From NCBI GenBank assembly GCA_050693895.1, contig JBOGWS010000021.1, forward strand, positions 39,403 to 103,402: 64,000 nucleotides of DNA, read 5' to 3'. This document shows positions 31,213 to 39,324 of the stretch, piece after piece. Numbering within the stretch: the first letter of the stretch is position 1; each line of letters begins with the position of its first letter. The notes beneath the pieces were generated by a model. That model was not told the DNA's origin. It saw nothing but the letters and a program-made list of their open reading frames with translations, and did no database searches. The translations under genes were made by a program, and so were the position numbers. The DNA comes from WHSV01 sp050693895. Lineage in GTDB: Bacteria; Actinomycetota; CADDZG01; WHSQ01.

Positions 31213-32046
31213 TCAAGGTGTCTCCCTCAGACCCTTCAACAACCCGAGGAGGTCGGCCAGCCGTTCGAGCACGATGTCGGGCTTCGGTTCGACCTCATCG
31301 ATCTCGTCCCGTGTCGTTACGCCCGACAGCACCAGGATCGTCGCCCACCCCATGACCCGGCCCCCCTCGAGATCCGTGTTCGGCCGGTCCCCCACGATCG
31401 CGATCTTCGATGCGTCGCCGAGGTGGCGCGCGGCGACCCGCATCATCGGCTCGTGCGGCTTTCCCATCACGCGGGCCCGGCCCCCGGAAGCCACTTCGAT
31501 GGCCGCAACCAACGCCCCCGCGCCGGGCCAGAGCCCGTCGGGGGCCGGGAAAGAGGCGTCGGCGTTCGCGGCGATGAGCTCGGCGCCGTCCTGCACCGCG
31601 AACGAGGCCCGCTTGAGCGATTCGTAGGTGAAATCCGGGTCGAAGCCCACCACGACGTAGTCGGCCGAGCGGGTTGCGGGGTCGTCGTCCACGACCACGT
31701 CGATGGAGCCGAGGGCCTCGCGTAGCCCCCCGCCCCCGACCACGATCGCGCTCTTGCCTGCAGCACCCTCCTCGGCCAGCAGTTCGCCCATCACCACGGC
31801 CGAGGTCACAAGGTCGCCCCGTTCGACCGAGACGCCCATCGAACCGAGCTTCTCGACGTAGCGGGCGATCGTGGGATTAGCGTTGTTGGTGCAGAACACG
31901 ACCTGGACGCCGAGCTCCTTCAGGAGCGCGATCGCCTTCGGAGAGCCATCGATGGGCTCCGCCCCCCTGTACATCACACCGTCCAGGTCGCACACGAGAC
32001 CATCGAGACCCGTCAGGGCCTCGGCCCTTCCCGCCACGAGACTCAC
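31213..32046 (-). CDS. HAD-IIA (NagD-type) phosphatase
   Basis: 277 aa with all four HAD motifs: DLDGVMYRG near residue 20, FCTNN near 51, the lysine in GKPHEPM and GDRPNTDLEGG near 215. The C2B-type cap between them places it in the NagD/phosphoglycolate-glycerol-phosphatase group. Likely a housekeeping phosphatase for small phosphate esters in the cytoplasm. The GTG at 32046 overlaps the upstream monooxygenase stop (GTGA), so it ends the catabolic operon. A GC-rich hairpin without a T-run lies just after the stop. Confidence 0.9.
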   Translation of the reverse strand: MSLVAGRAEALTGLDGLVCDLDGVMYRGAEPIDGSPKAIALLKELGVQVVFCTNNANPTIARYVEKLGSMGVSVERGDLVTSAVVMGELLAEEGAAGKSAIVVGGGGLREALGSIDVVVDDDPATRSADYVVVGFDPDFTYESLKRASFAVQDGAELIAANADASFPAPDGLWPGAGALVAAIEVASGGRARVMGKPHEPMMRVAARHLGDASKIAIVGDRPNTDLEGGRVMGWATILVLSGVTTRDEIDEVEPKPDIVLERLADLLGLLKGLRETP

Positions 32047-34187
32047 CGGTTCGATCTCAGGATGCAGAGGTCGGCCCTAGCTCCGCCGAGCAGCGTGTTG
32101 ATCCGGTCGACGGTCGTGATGCCGCCCCCGATGAGTGTCGGTACGCCGGACTCGTTGCGGATCTGCTCGCTGAGCACGGTCAGGTAGTAGAGATCGAAGT
32201 GCGGAGTGAACCTCGGCGTCGTGAACCCCGCGGTGACCTCGACGATCGCGCAGTCGCGCCGACGCAACTCGACAACGAGGGCGAGCGCGTCGCGCGGTTT
32301 CGTCCCTCCTCGTTGCCAGTCGTCCGCGCAAATAGACGCTCCCAAGGGCCCCTGGAACTCGGAGCGCACCGCATCGAATACCTCGAGGGGGAAACGCATG
32401 CGCGCCTGAATGCCCCCTCCCAATTCGTCCGTCCTCTGGTTCGTTAGCGGCGAGAGGAACCCGCCGAGCAGGTAGCCCCGGCCCATCTCGACAACGACCG
32501 CGTCGAAACCGGCTCGGCTCGCATTGCGCGCGGCCGTCGCGAAGTCTTCGAGAATCTCGGCGCGGGTCCGGGCGCCGAGAGGGGTGGGCGTTGCGTTTCG
32601 TCCGTACGCCAAGGGGGATGCCGCCACCAAGGGCCACGCTCCCGAATCGAGCGGGCGGTCGAGTCCCGTCGCCCTCGGCTTGGTCGCCCCGCGGGCGCCG
32701 GCGTGGTTGAGCCTCACCGCGACGCGCCCTTTTTGGCCGAGGAGATCCGTGAAGGCTTCGACCTGGCCCTCGTCGTAGAGGCCCGCGTCACCTGGGGTAA
32801 TACGGCCGTGAGCCGACACTGCGACCTCGTCGGTGAGCACCAGGCCGGCCGAGGCGCTTAAGGCCGAACCGAGCATGTCGCGGTCGGGCCCCGCGATGAC
32901 TCCCCCGGAGCACGAGCCCGCCGCAACGGGCGACAGCACCACCCTGTTGTCGAGCCGGACTCCACCGAGGTCGAACGCTACGAACGCCGGGGGTGGAGCG
33001 GCGGCGGCTCGTTCGTTTCCACCCGAGTGAGCGGCGAACCTCCGGTCGGCGTGCTCGATCAGCAACGGATCGCGCTGTCTCAGGTTTCCGTAGTCGATCC
33101 GGCCGCTGCGAGTCAAGAGGTGGAAGACGAACTGTTCCGGCTCGAGGTCCTGGTAACGGCTCGTCGACTCGAAGTAACTCTGAGACTGTTGCGCCGCCTC
33201 TTGGAAGCGCTCGACGATCGGCTTGCGCTCCATCTGGTAATCGGCGAGAGCGGTCTGCAACGCCCCCGGGGCCTCGCTCGCCGCATCCCGCTCCTCGAAG
33301 GCGTTGGCGAGCGCGATTGCGTCCTCCATCGCCAGCTTCGTCCCCGACCCGATCGAGAAATGCGCGGTATGCGCCGAGTCGCCCAGCAACACGATGGGTA
33401 TGGCATCCGGCCCCGCGTCGACCCACGCCTTCGTCTTGAGCGTCGGGAAACTGATCCACTGGGACTGGTTGCTCATCAGTGAGTTGCCGCGTAGATCGTC
33501 GGCGAAGACCTTCTCGCAATAGGCGATGCTCTCGGCCTCGTTCGCCTCGTGCAACCCGGCCTTGTGCCACGTCTCCTCGTTGCACTCGACGATGAACGTG
33601 CTGGTCGTGCCGTCGAAGGGATAGGCATGCACCTGGAACAGGCCGTCATCGTTCGAGCGAAAGATGAACGTGAAACTGTCGAGCGGAAGCGTCGTCCCAA
33701 ACCAGATGTAACGGGCGCGGCCATCCCTGATGCGCGGCTTGAAGACCTCTGCCCGGCTCTCGCGCGTCGCGCTGTGGATCCCGTCGGCCGCGATCACCAG
33801 GTCATGGTCCGATACTTGCTCGGCGACGACCTCGGTCTCGAACCGCACGTTCACTCCGACCTCGGCGCACCGCTTCGTAAGGATGTCGAGCAGCCTGCGC
33901 CTCGCGATCCCCGAGAACACCTGGCCCCCGGCCCGCACGAGCGCGTCCCTGTAGCGAATGTCGATCGCGTCCCAGATGACGAAGTGGTCGGTGATGTCGA
34001 CGTAGCTCTTGTAGTCGGCCTCGCGGAAAGAAGTCAGCGTCCGGTCCGAGAACACGACTCCCCATCCGTAGGTAGCGCCGCGCGGGTTCTTCTCGAACAC
34101 GGTCACTTCGAGTTCGGGAGACGAGCGCTTGAGCAACAGGCTCGCGTATAGGCCGCCCGGCCCTCCACCGATGGTGGCGATCTTCAC
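32043..34187 (-). CDS. bifunctional aromatic acyl-CoA FAD monooxygenase / flavin reductase (2-aminobenzoyl-CoA type)
   Basis: 714 aa. Residues 1-390 form a class A flavin monooxygenase: GGGPGG at 7-12, DLVIAADGIHSA near 130 and LLGDSAHTAHFSIGSG near 268. Residues about 401-714 are an old-yellow-enzyme-like TIM barrel (VVLSPVAAG, RLNHAGARG, GYLLGGFLSPLTNQRTDELGG). This fusion is characteristic of 2-aminobenzoyl-CoA monooxygenase/reductase and salicyloyl-CoA 5-hydroxylase relatives, which hydroxylate and then reduce the ring of an aromatic CoA thioester. The reductase half lacks the usual catalytic histidine pair, having VVVEMGRGYLL instead. The GTG at 34187 overlaps the LLM stop. Substrate assignment is inferred from the CoA-enzyme neighbours. 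Confidence 0.82.
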   Translation of the reverse strand: MKIATIGGGPGGLYASLLLKRSSPELEVTVFEKNPRGATYGWGVVFSDRTLTSFREADYKSYVDITDHFVIWDAIDIRYRDALVRAGGQVFSGIARRRLLDILTKRCAEVGVNVRFETEVVAEQVSDHDLVIAADGIHSATRESRAEVFKPRIRDGRARYIWFGTTLPLDSFTFIFRSNDDGLFQVHAYPFDGTTSTFIVECNEETWHKAGLHEANEAESIAYCEKVFADDLRGNSLMSNQSQWISFPTLKTKAWVDAGPDAIPIVLLGDSAHTAHFSIGSGTKLAMEDAIALANAFEERDAASEAPGALQTALADYQMERKPIVERFQEAAQQSQSYFESTSRYQDLEPEQFVFHLLTRSGRIDYGNLRQRDPLLIEHADRRFAAHSGGNERAAAAPPPAFVAFDLGGVRLDNRVVLSPVAAGSCSGGVIAGPDRDMLGSALSASAGLVLTDEVAVSAHGRITPGDAGLYDEGQVEAFTDLLGQKGRVAVRLNHAGARGATKPRATGLDRPLDSGAWPLVAASPLAYGRNATPTPLGARTRAEILEDFATAARNASRAGFDAVVVEMGRGYLLGGFLSPLTNQRTDELGGGIQARMRFPLEVFDAVRSEFQGPLGASICADDWQRGGTKPRDALALVVELRRRDCAIVEVTAGFTTPRFTPHFDLYYLTVLSEQIRNESGVPTLIGGGITTVDRINTLLGGARADLCILRSNR

Positions 34188-35008
34188 AAGGTCACCGCGG
34201 CTGCGAGCCTGTCGTGCTGCTCGAGCTCGGCGACCGCAGGAAGCATCACCAGGTGATCGCAACCGGCTTCCGCGTACCCGCGTACGAATTGGACGATGCT
34301 CTGCGGAGTCGTTAACAGACCCTCGGTGATCTTGGCCGCGAAGGGTCCCGTGAAGGCATAGTAGTCCCGCATGTACGAACGTCCGCGCTCGATCGTCGCG
34401 TCGTCACCGAGCGTGAAGTAAGCCTGTGCCCACAGCTTCGGCCTGCCCGGTCGGCCGGCTTCAATCCAAGCGGTCATCGCGCGGTCCGCGGCACGATGAA
34501 ACGAGCGTGGCGGTCCGCCTCCATGGACGTACCCGTCCGCGTATCGCGCCGCTCGCGCAAGTGAAATGTCACTCCCGCCCCCGACCAGAAGATCGGGGCC
34601 CGGCTTCAACTCCTCGAAGCTGTCGCGGAGGTCCGCAAGCTGATCCTCGAGGCGACGCCCCCGGCCCTTGTGACGCTCGCCGAGAGCGTCGTAGTCGTCG
34701 GTGCGCGCTCCAACCGCAAGTCCAAGGGTCAGCCTGCCCCGAGACATTCGCTGGATGGTGGCTGCCTCGTGGGCGAGGGTCGGCGTCCTTCTGAGGGGTG
34801 CGATCACCACCATCGTCACCAGCTCGATCCGCTTCGTGGTCGCCGCAACCGCGGCCAGCAGGGCAATCGGCTCGTGGCTGTCGTGGCGCATCCGGTCCAC
34901 GACGCCGAGGCTGGCAAACGAACCTTCCTCCGCTCGCCGGGCCCATTCGAGCAGCAGGCGCGCATCGGTTCTCGGAACCGAGTTCGGGAGTCCTATCCCA
35001 ACGCGCAA
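34184..35008 (-). CDS. luciferase-like (LLM) flavin-dependent oxidoreductase
   Basis: 274 aa TIM-barrel protein. RVGIGLPNS at the start, TMVVIAPLRRTPTLAHEAATIQRMSRGRLTLGLAVGAR and the C-terminal GCDHLVMLPA are typical of LLM-class enzymes using FMN or F420. Actinobacteria commonly use F420, so either cofactor is possible. A TTG start at 35008 with GGAGG upstream is chosen. It is the first gene of the leftward pair with the monooxygenase and divergent from the thioesterase. Confidence 0.85.
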   Translation of the reverse strand: MRVGIGLPNSVPRTDARLLLEWARRAEEGSFASLGVVDRMRHDSHEPIALLAAVAATTKRIELVTMVVIAPLRRTPTLAHEAATIQRMSRGRLTLGLAVGARTDDYDALGERHKGRGRRLEDQLADLRDSFEELKPGPDLLVGGGSDISLARAARYADGYVHGGGPPRSFHRAADRAMTAWIEAGRPGRPKLWAQAYFTLGDDATIERGRSYMRDYYAFTGPFAAKITEGLLTTPQSIVQFVRGYAEAGCDHLVMLPAVAELEQHDRLAAAVTL

Positions 35009-35061
35009 GTCCTATTCCTCCTGTACGTGCGTGCCTGCCTGGAGCCAAAACCTACGTCAAG

Positions 35062-35067
35062 TACGCT
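35062..35067 (+). promoter_or_regulatory. -10 box (TACGCT) for a leaderless thioesterase mRNA
   Basis: TACGCT ends 7 nt before the GTG at 35075. This matches the spacing seen at the rhomboid and M50 genes. It would drive the rightward catabolic operon. Confidence 0.5.
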
Positions 35068-35074
35068 CAGTGAC

Positions 35075-35551
35075 GTGAGCGAACACAAGGCACCCGCATC
35101 GATCCGCATACAGCGACGTATCGAGTGGAGCGACACCGACGCTTCTGGTCACTGGCACAACACGGCGGCCTTCCGAATGATCGAATGGGCCGAAACCGCC
35201 CTCTTCGATCGTCTCGGGTTCCTCGACGACGTCTACGGATACCTGCCGCGCGTTCACATCTCGATCGACTTCAAGGAATTGCTCGACCACCGTGACCTGG
35301 TCGACGTGACCCTGGCGATCGTCGACGTGGGCCGGACCTCGATCACCTACGATTTCTCGATCGAACGAGACGGCCTGGAGTGCGCCAGGGCGAAGGTAGT
35401 GACCGCACTCCGAACATCCGACGGCGCGAGCCGTGACTGGCCCGATGAGTACAGGCGACTTCTCGTCACCGCCGGGCCCCAGGCATCAGAGTTGCTGGTT
35501 GTACCAGAACGGCCGGCGGCCGAGAAACCCCTAAGGAGGGTCCGAACATGA
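35075..35551 (+). CDS. acyl-CoA thioesterase, 4-hydroxybenzoyl-CoA thioesterase family
   Basis: 158 aa hotdog-fold protein. RIEWSDTDASGHWHNTAAFRMIEWAE has the conserved aspartate of the active site and VHISIDFKELLDHRDLVDV the hotdog strand region. It probably hydrolyses an aromatic or ring-derived CoA ester, recycling CoA or relieving dead-end products. The GTG at 35075 begins the rightward operon; its TGA overlaps the next ATG (ATGA), with AAGGAGG shortly upstream. Confidence 0.88.
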   Translation: MSEHKAPASIRIQRRIEWSDTDASGHWHNTAAFRMIEWAETALFDRLGFLDDVYGYLPRVHISIDFKELLDHRDLVDVTLAIVDVGRTSITYDFSIERDGLECARAKVVTALRTSDGASRDWPDEYRRLLVTAGPQASELLVVPERPAAEKPLRRVRT

Positions 35552-36720
35552 GCGTCGACCCCGTCGATTTCCTGGGCATCGACCGGCTCCTCACAGACGA
35601 GGAGCGAATGATTCGCGACACCGCTCGCAAGTTCGTGCGTGACAGAATCCTGCCGGGCATCGAGAAATGGTTCGAGGCCGGCGAGTTCCCACTCGAGATA
35701 GCACCGGAGATCGGCGAGCTCGGCCTGCTCGGCATGCACCTCGACGGCTACGGGTGTGCGGGCACGAACGCGACCAGCTACGGACTTGCTTGCCTCGAAC
35801 TCGAGGCCGGGGACAGCGGCTTCAGGAGCTTCGTTTCGGTTCAGGGCTCTCTTGTCATGTTCCCGATCCACGCCTACGGGTCCGAGGAGCAGAAACTACA
35901 ATGGCTCCCGCTGATGGCGGCGGGCGAGGCGATCGGCTGCTTCGGTCTCACGGAACCCGACCGCGGAAGCGACCCCGCCAACATGCGGACCTCCGCAAAA
36001 CGAGATGGTGACGACTGGGTCCTCAACGGGACCAAGATGTGGATCACGAACGGGGGCATCGCCGACGTCGCGGTCGTGTGGGCACAGAGCGACGAGGGCG
36101 TCCGCGGTTTCCTCGTTCCCAAGGGCACGAAGGGTTTCACGACCCGCGACATCCACCGCAAGCTGAGTCTGAGAGCCAGCGTGACCAGCGAGCTGATCTT
36201 CGACGACGCTCGGCTACCGGGCGACGCGATCCTGCCCGGCGTTCAGGGGATGAAGGGGCCTCTCTCGTGCCTCAGCGAAGCCCGCTTCGGCATCATCTTC
36301 GGGGCCATGGGCGCGGCCAGAGCCTGCTACGAATGCGCTCTCGAGTACTCGAAGACGCGCGAGCAGTTCGGGCAGCCCATCGGAGCCTTTCAGCTGACCC
36401 AGGAGAAGCTGGTCAACATGCTGCTCGAGCTCAACAAGGGTTCGCTTCTCGCTCTCCATCTCGGACGGCTGAAGGACGAGGGGAGGATATCGCCGCAGCA
36501 CGTCAGCTTCGGGAAGCTCAACAACGTGCGCGAGGCTATTGCGATCGCGCGCGAGGCGCGCACGATCCTCGGTGCCAACGGCATCACGCTCGAGTATCCG
36601 GTAATCAGGCACGCGAACAACCTCGAGAGCGTGCTCACCTACGAGGGGACGAGCGAGATCCACACGCTCATCCTGGGCCAGACCATCACGGGACTTCCCG
36701 CGTTCGGAGGCAACGCTTGA
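35548..36720 (+). CDS. acyl-CoA dehydrogenase, glutaryl-CoA dehydrogenase type
   Basis: 390 aa FAD enzyme. CFGLTEPDRGSDPANM is the acyl-CoA dehydrogenase signature 1 region, WITNGG the flavin loop, and LTYEGTSEIHTLILGQ carries the catalytic glutamate of the glutaryl-CoA dehydrogenase subgroup. That subgroup oxidises and decarboxylates glutaryl-CoA to crotonyl-CoA, a plausible late step of ring-derived acyl-CoA degradation. It is co-translated with thioesterase and enoyl-CoA hydratase. Substrate not proven. Confidence 0.9.
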   Translation: MSVDPVDFLGIDRLLTDEERMIRDTARKFVRDRILPGIEKWFEAGEFPLEIAPEIGELGLLGMHLDGYGCAGTNATSYGLACLELEAGDSGFRSFVSVQGSLVMFPIHAYGSEEQKLQWLPLMAAGEAIGCFGLTEPDRGSDPANMRTSAKRDGDDWVLNGTKMWITNGGIADVAVVWAQSDEGVRGFLVPKGTKGFTTRDIHRKLSLRASVTSELIFDDARLPGDAILPGVQGMKGPLSCLSEARFGIIFGAMGAARACYECALEYSKTREQFGQPIGAFQLTQEKLVNMLLELNKGSLLALHLGRLKDEGRISPQHVSFGKLNNVREAIAIAREARTILGANGITLEYPVIRHANNLESVLTYEGTSEIHTLILGQTITGLPAFGGNA

Positions 36721-37547
36721 GCCCGTTCCGGGCGTCGGCGCCCTTCACCGAGACCTGGAAGCACTTCGATTTCTCTCTCGACAAAGCCGGCGTCGCAACC
36801 GTCACTTTCACGCGTCCGGACAAACTCAACGCGCTTACGTTTGACAGCTACGCCGATCTCAGGGATCTGCTCGCCGAACTCCCGAACCGCGACGACGTGA
36901 AGGTCCTCGTCATCACAGGCACCGGGCGTGGCTTCTGCTCGGGTGGTGACGTCAACGAGATCATCGGAGCCCTGCTCGAGATGGACTCGCGCTCCCTGCT
37001 GGAATTCACGCGCATGACCGGTCAGGTCGTGCAGCGGATGAGAGAGCTGCCGATGCCGATCGTTGCGGCAATCAACGGCATCGCCGCGGGTGCGGGTTCG
37101 GTCATTGCACTGGCCGCCGATCTGCGCGTTCTCGCTCGCTCGGCCTCGTACTCGTTCCTGTTCACCAAGGTGGGCCTCGCGGGGGCGGACATGGGCTCCG
37201 CCTACCTTCTACCGCGACTCGTGGGTCTCGGTCGGGCGACCGAGCTGCTGTTGCTCGGCGACAGGGTCGACTCCGAGCAGGCCGAGCGAATCGGGATCGC
37301 GAATCGGGTCGTAGAGGACGCCGACCTGCCGGCGGCGACGGGCGAGCTGGCTCAGCGTTTGGCGAGCGGCCCGACCTTCGCCTACGGAGCGACGAAGATG
37401 CTTCTGACCCGGGAGCTCGACATGGATCTCGGCGGCTCGCTCGAGCTGGAGGCCATTACGCAGGCACTGCTGATGACGGCAGAGGACCACAAGGAGTTCT
37501 ACGCCGCGTTTAAGGAGGGCCGGAACCCGGTATGGACGGGTCGATAG
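36717..37547 (+). CDS. enoyl-CoA hydratase/isomerase family protein
   Basis: 276 aa crotonase-fold protein. The oxyanion-hole elements TGTGRGFCSGGDV and INGIAAGAGSVIALAADLR are present, along with the FTKVGLAGADMGSAYLLPRLVG segment, in which the second catalytic glutamate position is occupied by Asp/Gly and may shift the reaction. A TTG start at 36717 overlaps the dehydrogenase stop and follows GGAGG by 6 nt. Likely hydrates an unsaturated CoA ester in this pathway. Confidence 0.87.
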   Translation: MSPFRASAPFTETWKHFDFSLDKAGVATVTFTRPDKLNALTFDSYADLRDLLAELPNRDDVKVLVITGTGRGFCSGGDVNEIIGALLEMDSRSLLEFTRMTGQVVQRMRELPMPIVAAINGIAAGAGSVIALAADLRVLARSASYSFLFTKVGLAGADMGSAYLLPRLVGLGRATELLLLGDRVDSEQAERIGIANRVVEDADLPAATGELAQRLASGPTFAYGATKMLLTRELDMDLGGSLELEAITQALLMTAEDHKEFYAAFKEGRNPVWTGR

Positions 37548-37578
37548 GCGGATCGCCCCCACACCTTCAAAGGACACC

Positions 37579-38028
37579 ATGACCTCCGCACACAAGCTCA
37601 TAAATCCATCGACGCTCGCTCCCCCTCTGGGGTTCAGTCACGCCGCCGTCGCAGCGGAGGGCAAGACGATCTACCTCGGGGGCCAGACGGCCCACGGACC
37701 GACCGGAATCCTGCAGGGAAGCGACATCATCGAGCAGTTCGATGCCGCCGCGGCAAACGTCGTGACGGCGTTGAACTCGGTAGGCGGAGAGCCGGAGGAC
37801 CTCGTCTCGATGCAGATCTTCGTGACTGATGTCGACGCATACAGGGGGGCCACGCACGAGCTGCGCGACGTCTACCGCAAGCATTTCGGCCGCCACTACC
37901 CCGCTCTGGCCCTCTTCGAGGTCGTCGGCCTCTACGACCCCGAGGCTTACGTCGAACTCATGTGCATCGCAGTGATCCCGAGCACGAAACCCGACTACGA
38001 ACCGCTGCCCCTAAACGGCAACGCCTGA
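37579..38028 (+). CDS. RidA-family protein (possible enamine/imine hydrolase)
   Basis: 149 aa of the RidA/YjgF fold (GFSHAAVAAEGKTIYLGGQTA and the closing YVELMCIAVIP). Active RidA deaminases have an arginine in the PARxxVEV segment; here it reads PALALFEVV, so the imine-hydrolysing chemistry of canonical RidA is doubtful. A RidA-like protein occurs in the 2-aminobenzoyl-CoA cluster of Azoarcus, where it is proposed to remove the amino group. The ATG at 37579 follows AAGGACACC. Spacing of 31 bp puts it in the operon. Confidence 0.83.
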   Translation: MTSAHKLINPSTLAPPLGFSHAAVAAEGKTIYLGGQTAHGPTGILQGSDIIEQFDAAAANVVTALNSVGGEPEDLVSMQIFVTDVDAYRGATHELRDVYRKHFGRHYPALALFEVVGLYDPEAYVELMCIAVIPSTKPDYEPLPLNGNA

Positions 38029-38082
38029 TCCAAGCTTCTGGACCCTGAGGTATCGCCCGACGTACCGCTACGGGTCACAGAG

Positions 38083-39222
38083 TTAGCGGTAGAGCTCTCG
38101 GGTGATGATCTCGCGTTGGATCTCGCTCGTGCCCTCGTAGATGCGCGTCGCCCGCACCTCCCGGTAGAGCTCCTCGAGAAGGTGTCCGCGTTCCAGCGCC
38201 TTCGCTCCATGGATCTGGATCGCCGCGTCGATCACCTTCTGTGCCATCTCGGTGGCGAAGAGCTTCGCCATGGCCGAGTGCTTTGTGACTCGTTCGCCCG
38301 AGTCGTAGCGCGAGGCGGCCGAGTAGACCAACAGGCGAGCTGCCTCGATCCGTGTCGCCATGTCTGCGAGTTGCTGGCTAATAGCCTGGAACCGTCGCAA
38401 CTCCTGCCCGAACGCTTCACGCTGGCGTGCGTGCTCCAGTGCGGCGTCGAGCGCCGCCTGACCCATCCCCACCGCGAAGGCCCCAACACTCGGGCGGAAG
38501 AGATCGAGCGTGCGCATCGCCACCTTGAACCCATCACCCACTCCGCCGAGCATCGACTCGGGCCCGACGAGAACTCCATCGAAGGTCAGAGTCCCGATGG
38601 GATGAGGAGCAACGAGTTCCAAGTGCTCGCCTCCCAGTCCCGGAGCGTCCCCAGCGACCACGAACCCGGTGACTCCCGCGGAGCCCGGCCCATCCGATGT
38701 TCGGGCAAACACCGAGTAGACGTCTGCCACCGGAGCGTTCGAGATCCACTTTTTCTCTCCGGTGAGCCGCCACCGGTCTCCGTCCGGCTCGGCCTTGAGG
38801 GAAAGCGCGGCGGCATCGCTTCCGGCACCGGGCTCGGTCAACGCGAAAGCCGCGACCGCCCGTCCCTGAGCGATCTCGGGGATCCACCCAGCGGCCGTCT
38901 CGCGTGACCCGGATTGCACGATTGGGTACGCACCCAGCCCTTGGAGAGCGAGCGCGGTCTCGGCCTCGGTACACCTCTGAGCGAGTCCTTCGCGCAGGAC
39001 GCACAGCTCGAGCGCGCTGACGTCGCCGTCCTGAGAGCCCCCCAGAGATGTTGGGAACAGACGAGGCAGCAGTTCGTGTTCTGCCAGAGAGCCGAGCAAC
39101 TTGCGGTTCACGTCCCCGGGAGCGCCCGCGTCGGCGATGGGCTGAAGCTCAGATCCTGCGACCTCGCGGGCGCGCTCTAGCAGTTCCCTTGAGGCGGCCG
39201 GCAGCTCGAAGCGATTGCTCAT
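38083..39222 (-). CDS. acyl-CoA dehydrogenase
   Basis: 379 aa. AFALTEPGAGSDAAALS is signature 1, KKWISNAP the substrate loop and YEGTSEIQREII at the C-terminus gives the conserved region with the catalytic glutamate in the short-chain/isovaleryl-CoA dehydrogenase-like subgroup. It differs from the glutaryl-type enzyme in the same cluster, so two successive oxidations are possible. The ATG at 39222 is 6 nt after TAATGT on the minus strand and lacks a ribosome site. Divergent from the ligase gene and convergent with the RidA gene. Confidence 0.9.
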   Translation of the reverse strand: MSNRFELPAASRELLERAREVAGSELQPIADAGAPGDVNRKLLGSLAEHELLPRLFPTSLGGSQDGDVSALELCVLREGLAQRCTEAETALALQGLGAYPIVQSGSRETAAGWIPEIAQGRAVAAFALTEPGAGSDAAALSLKAEPDGDRWRLTGEKKWISNAPVADVYSVFARTSDGPGSAGVTGFVVAGDAPGLGGEHLELVAPHPIGTLTFDGVLVGPESMLGGVGDGFKVAMRTLDLFRPSVGAFAVGMGQAALDAALEHARQREAFGQELRRFQAISQQLADMATRIEAARLLVYSAASRYDSGERVTKHSAMAKLFATEMAQKVIDAAIQIHGAKALERGHLLEELYREVRATRIYEGTSEIQREIITRELYR

Positions 39223-39228
39223 CGGCAC

Positions 39229-39234
39229 ACATTA
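39229..39234 (-). promoter_or_regulatory. -10 box (TAATGT) for a leaderless acyl-CoA dehydrogenase mRNA
   Basis: TAATGT is 6 nt before the ATG on the minus strand. Same geometry as the other leaderless candidates. Confidence 0.45.
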
Positions 39235-39324
39235 CGTCCGACTCCCGAGCCTCAACTGCCGCTCCTCCCGCCGACGTACTACCCTGAACCGGTCGAGCCG
39301 ATGATCCTCCAAAGGGGTGGGGCC

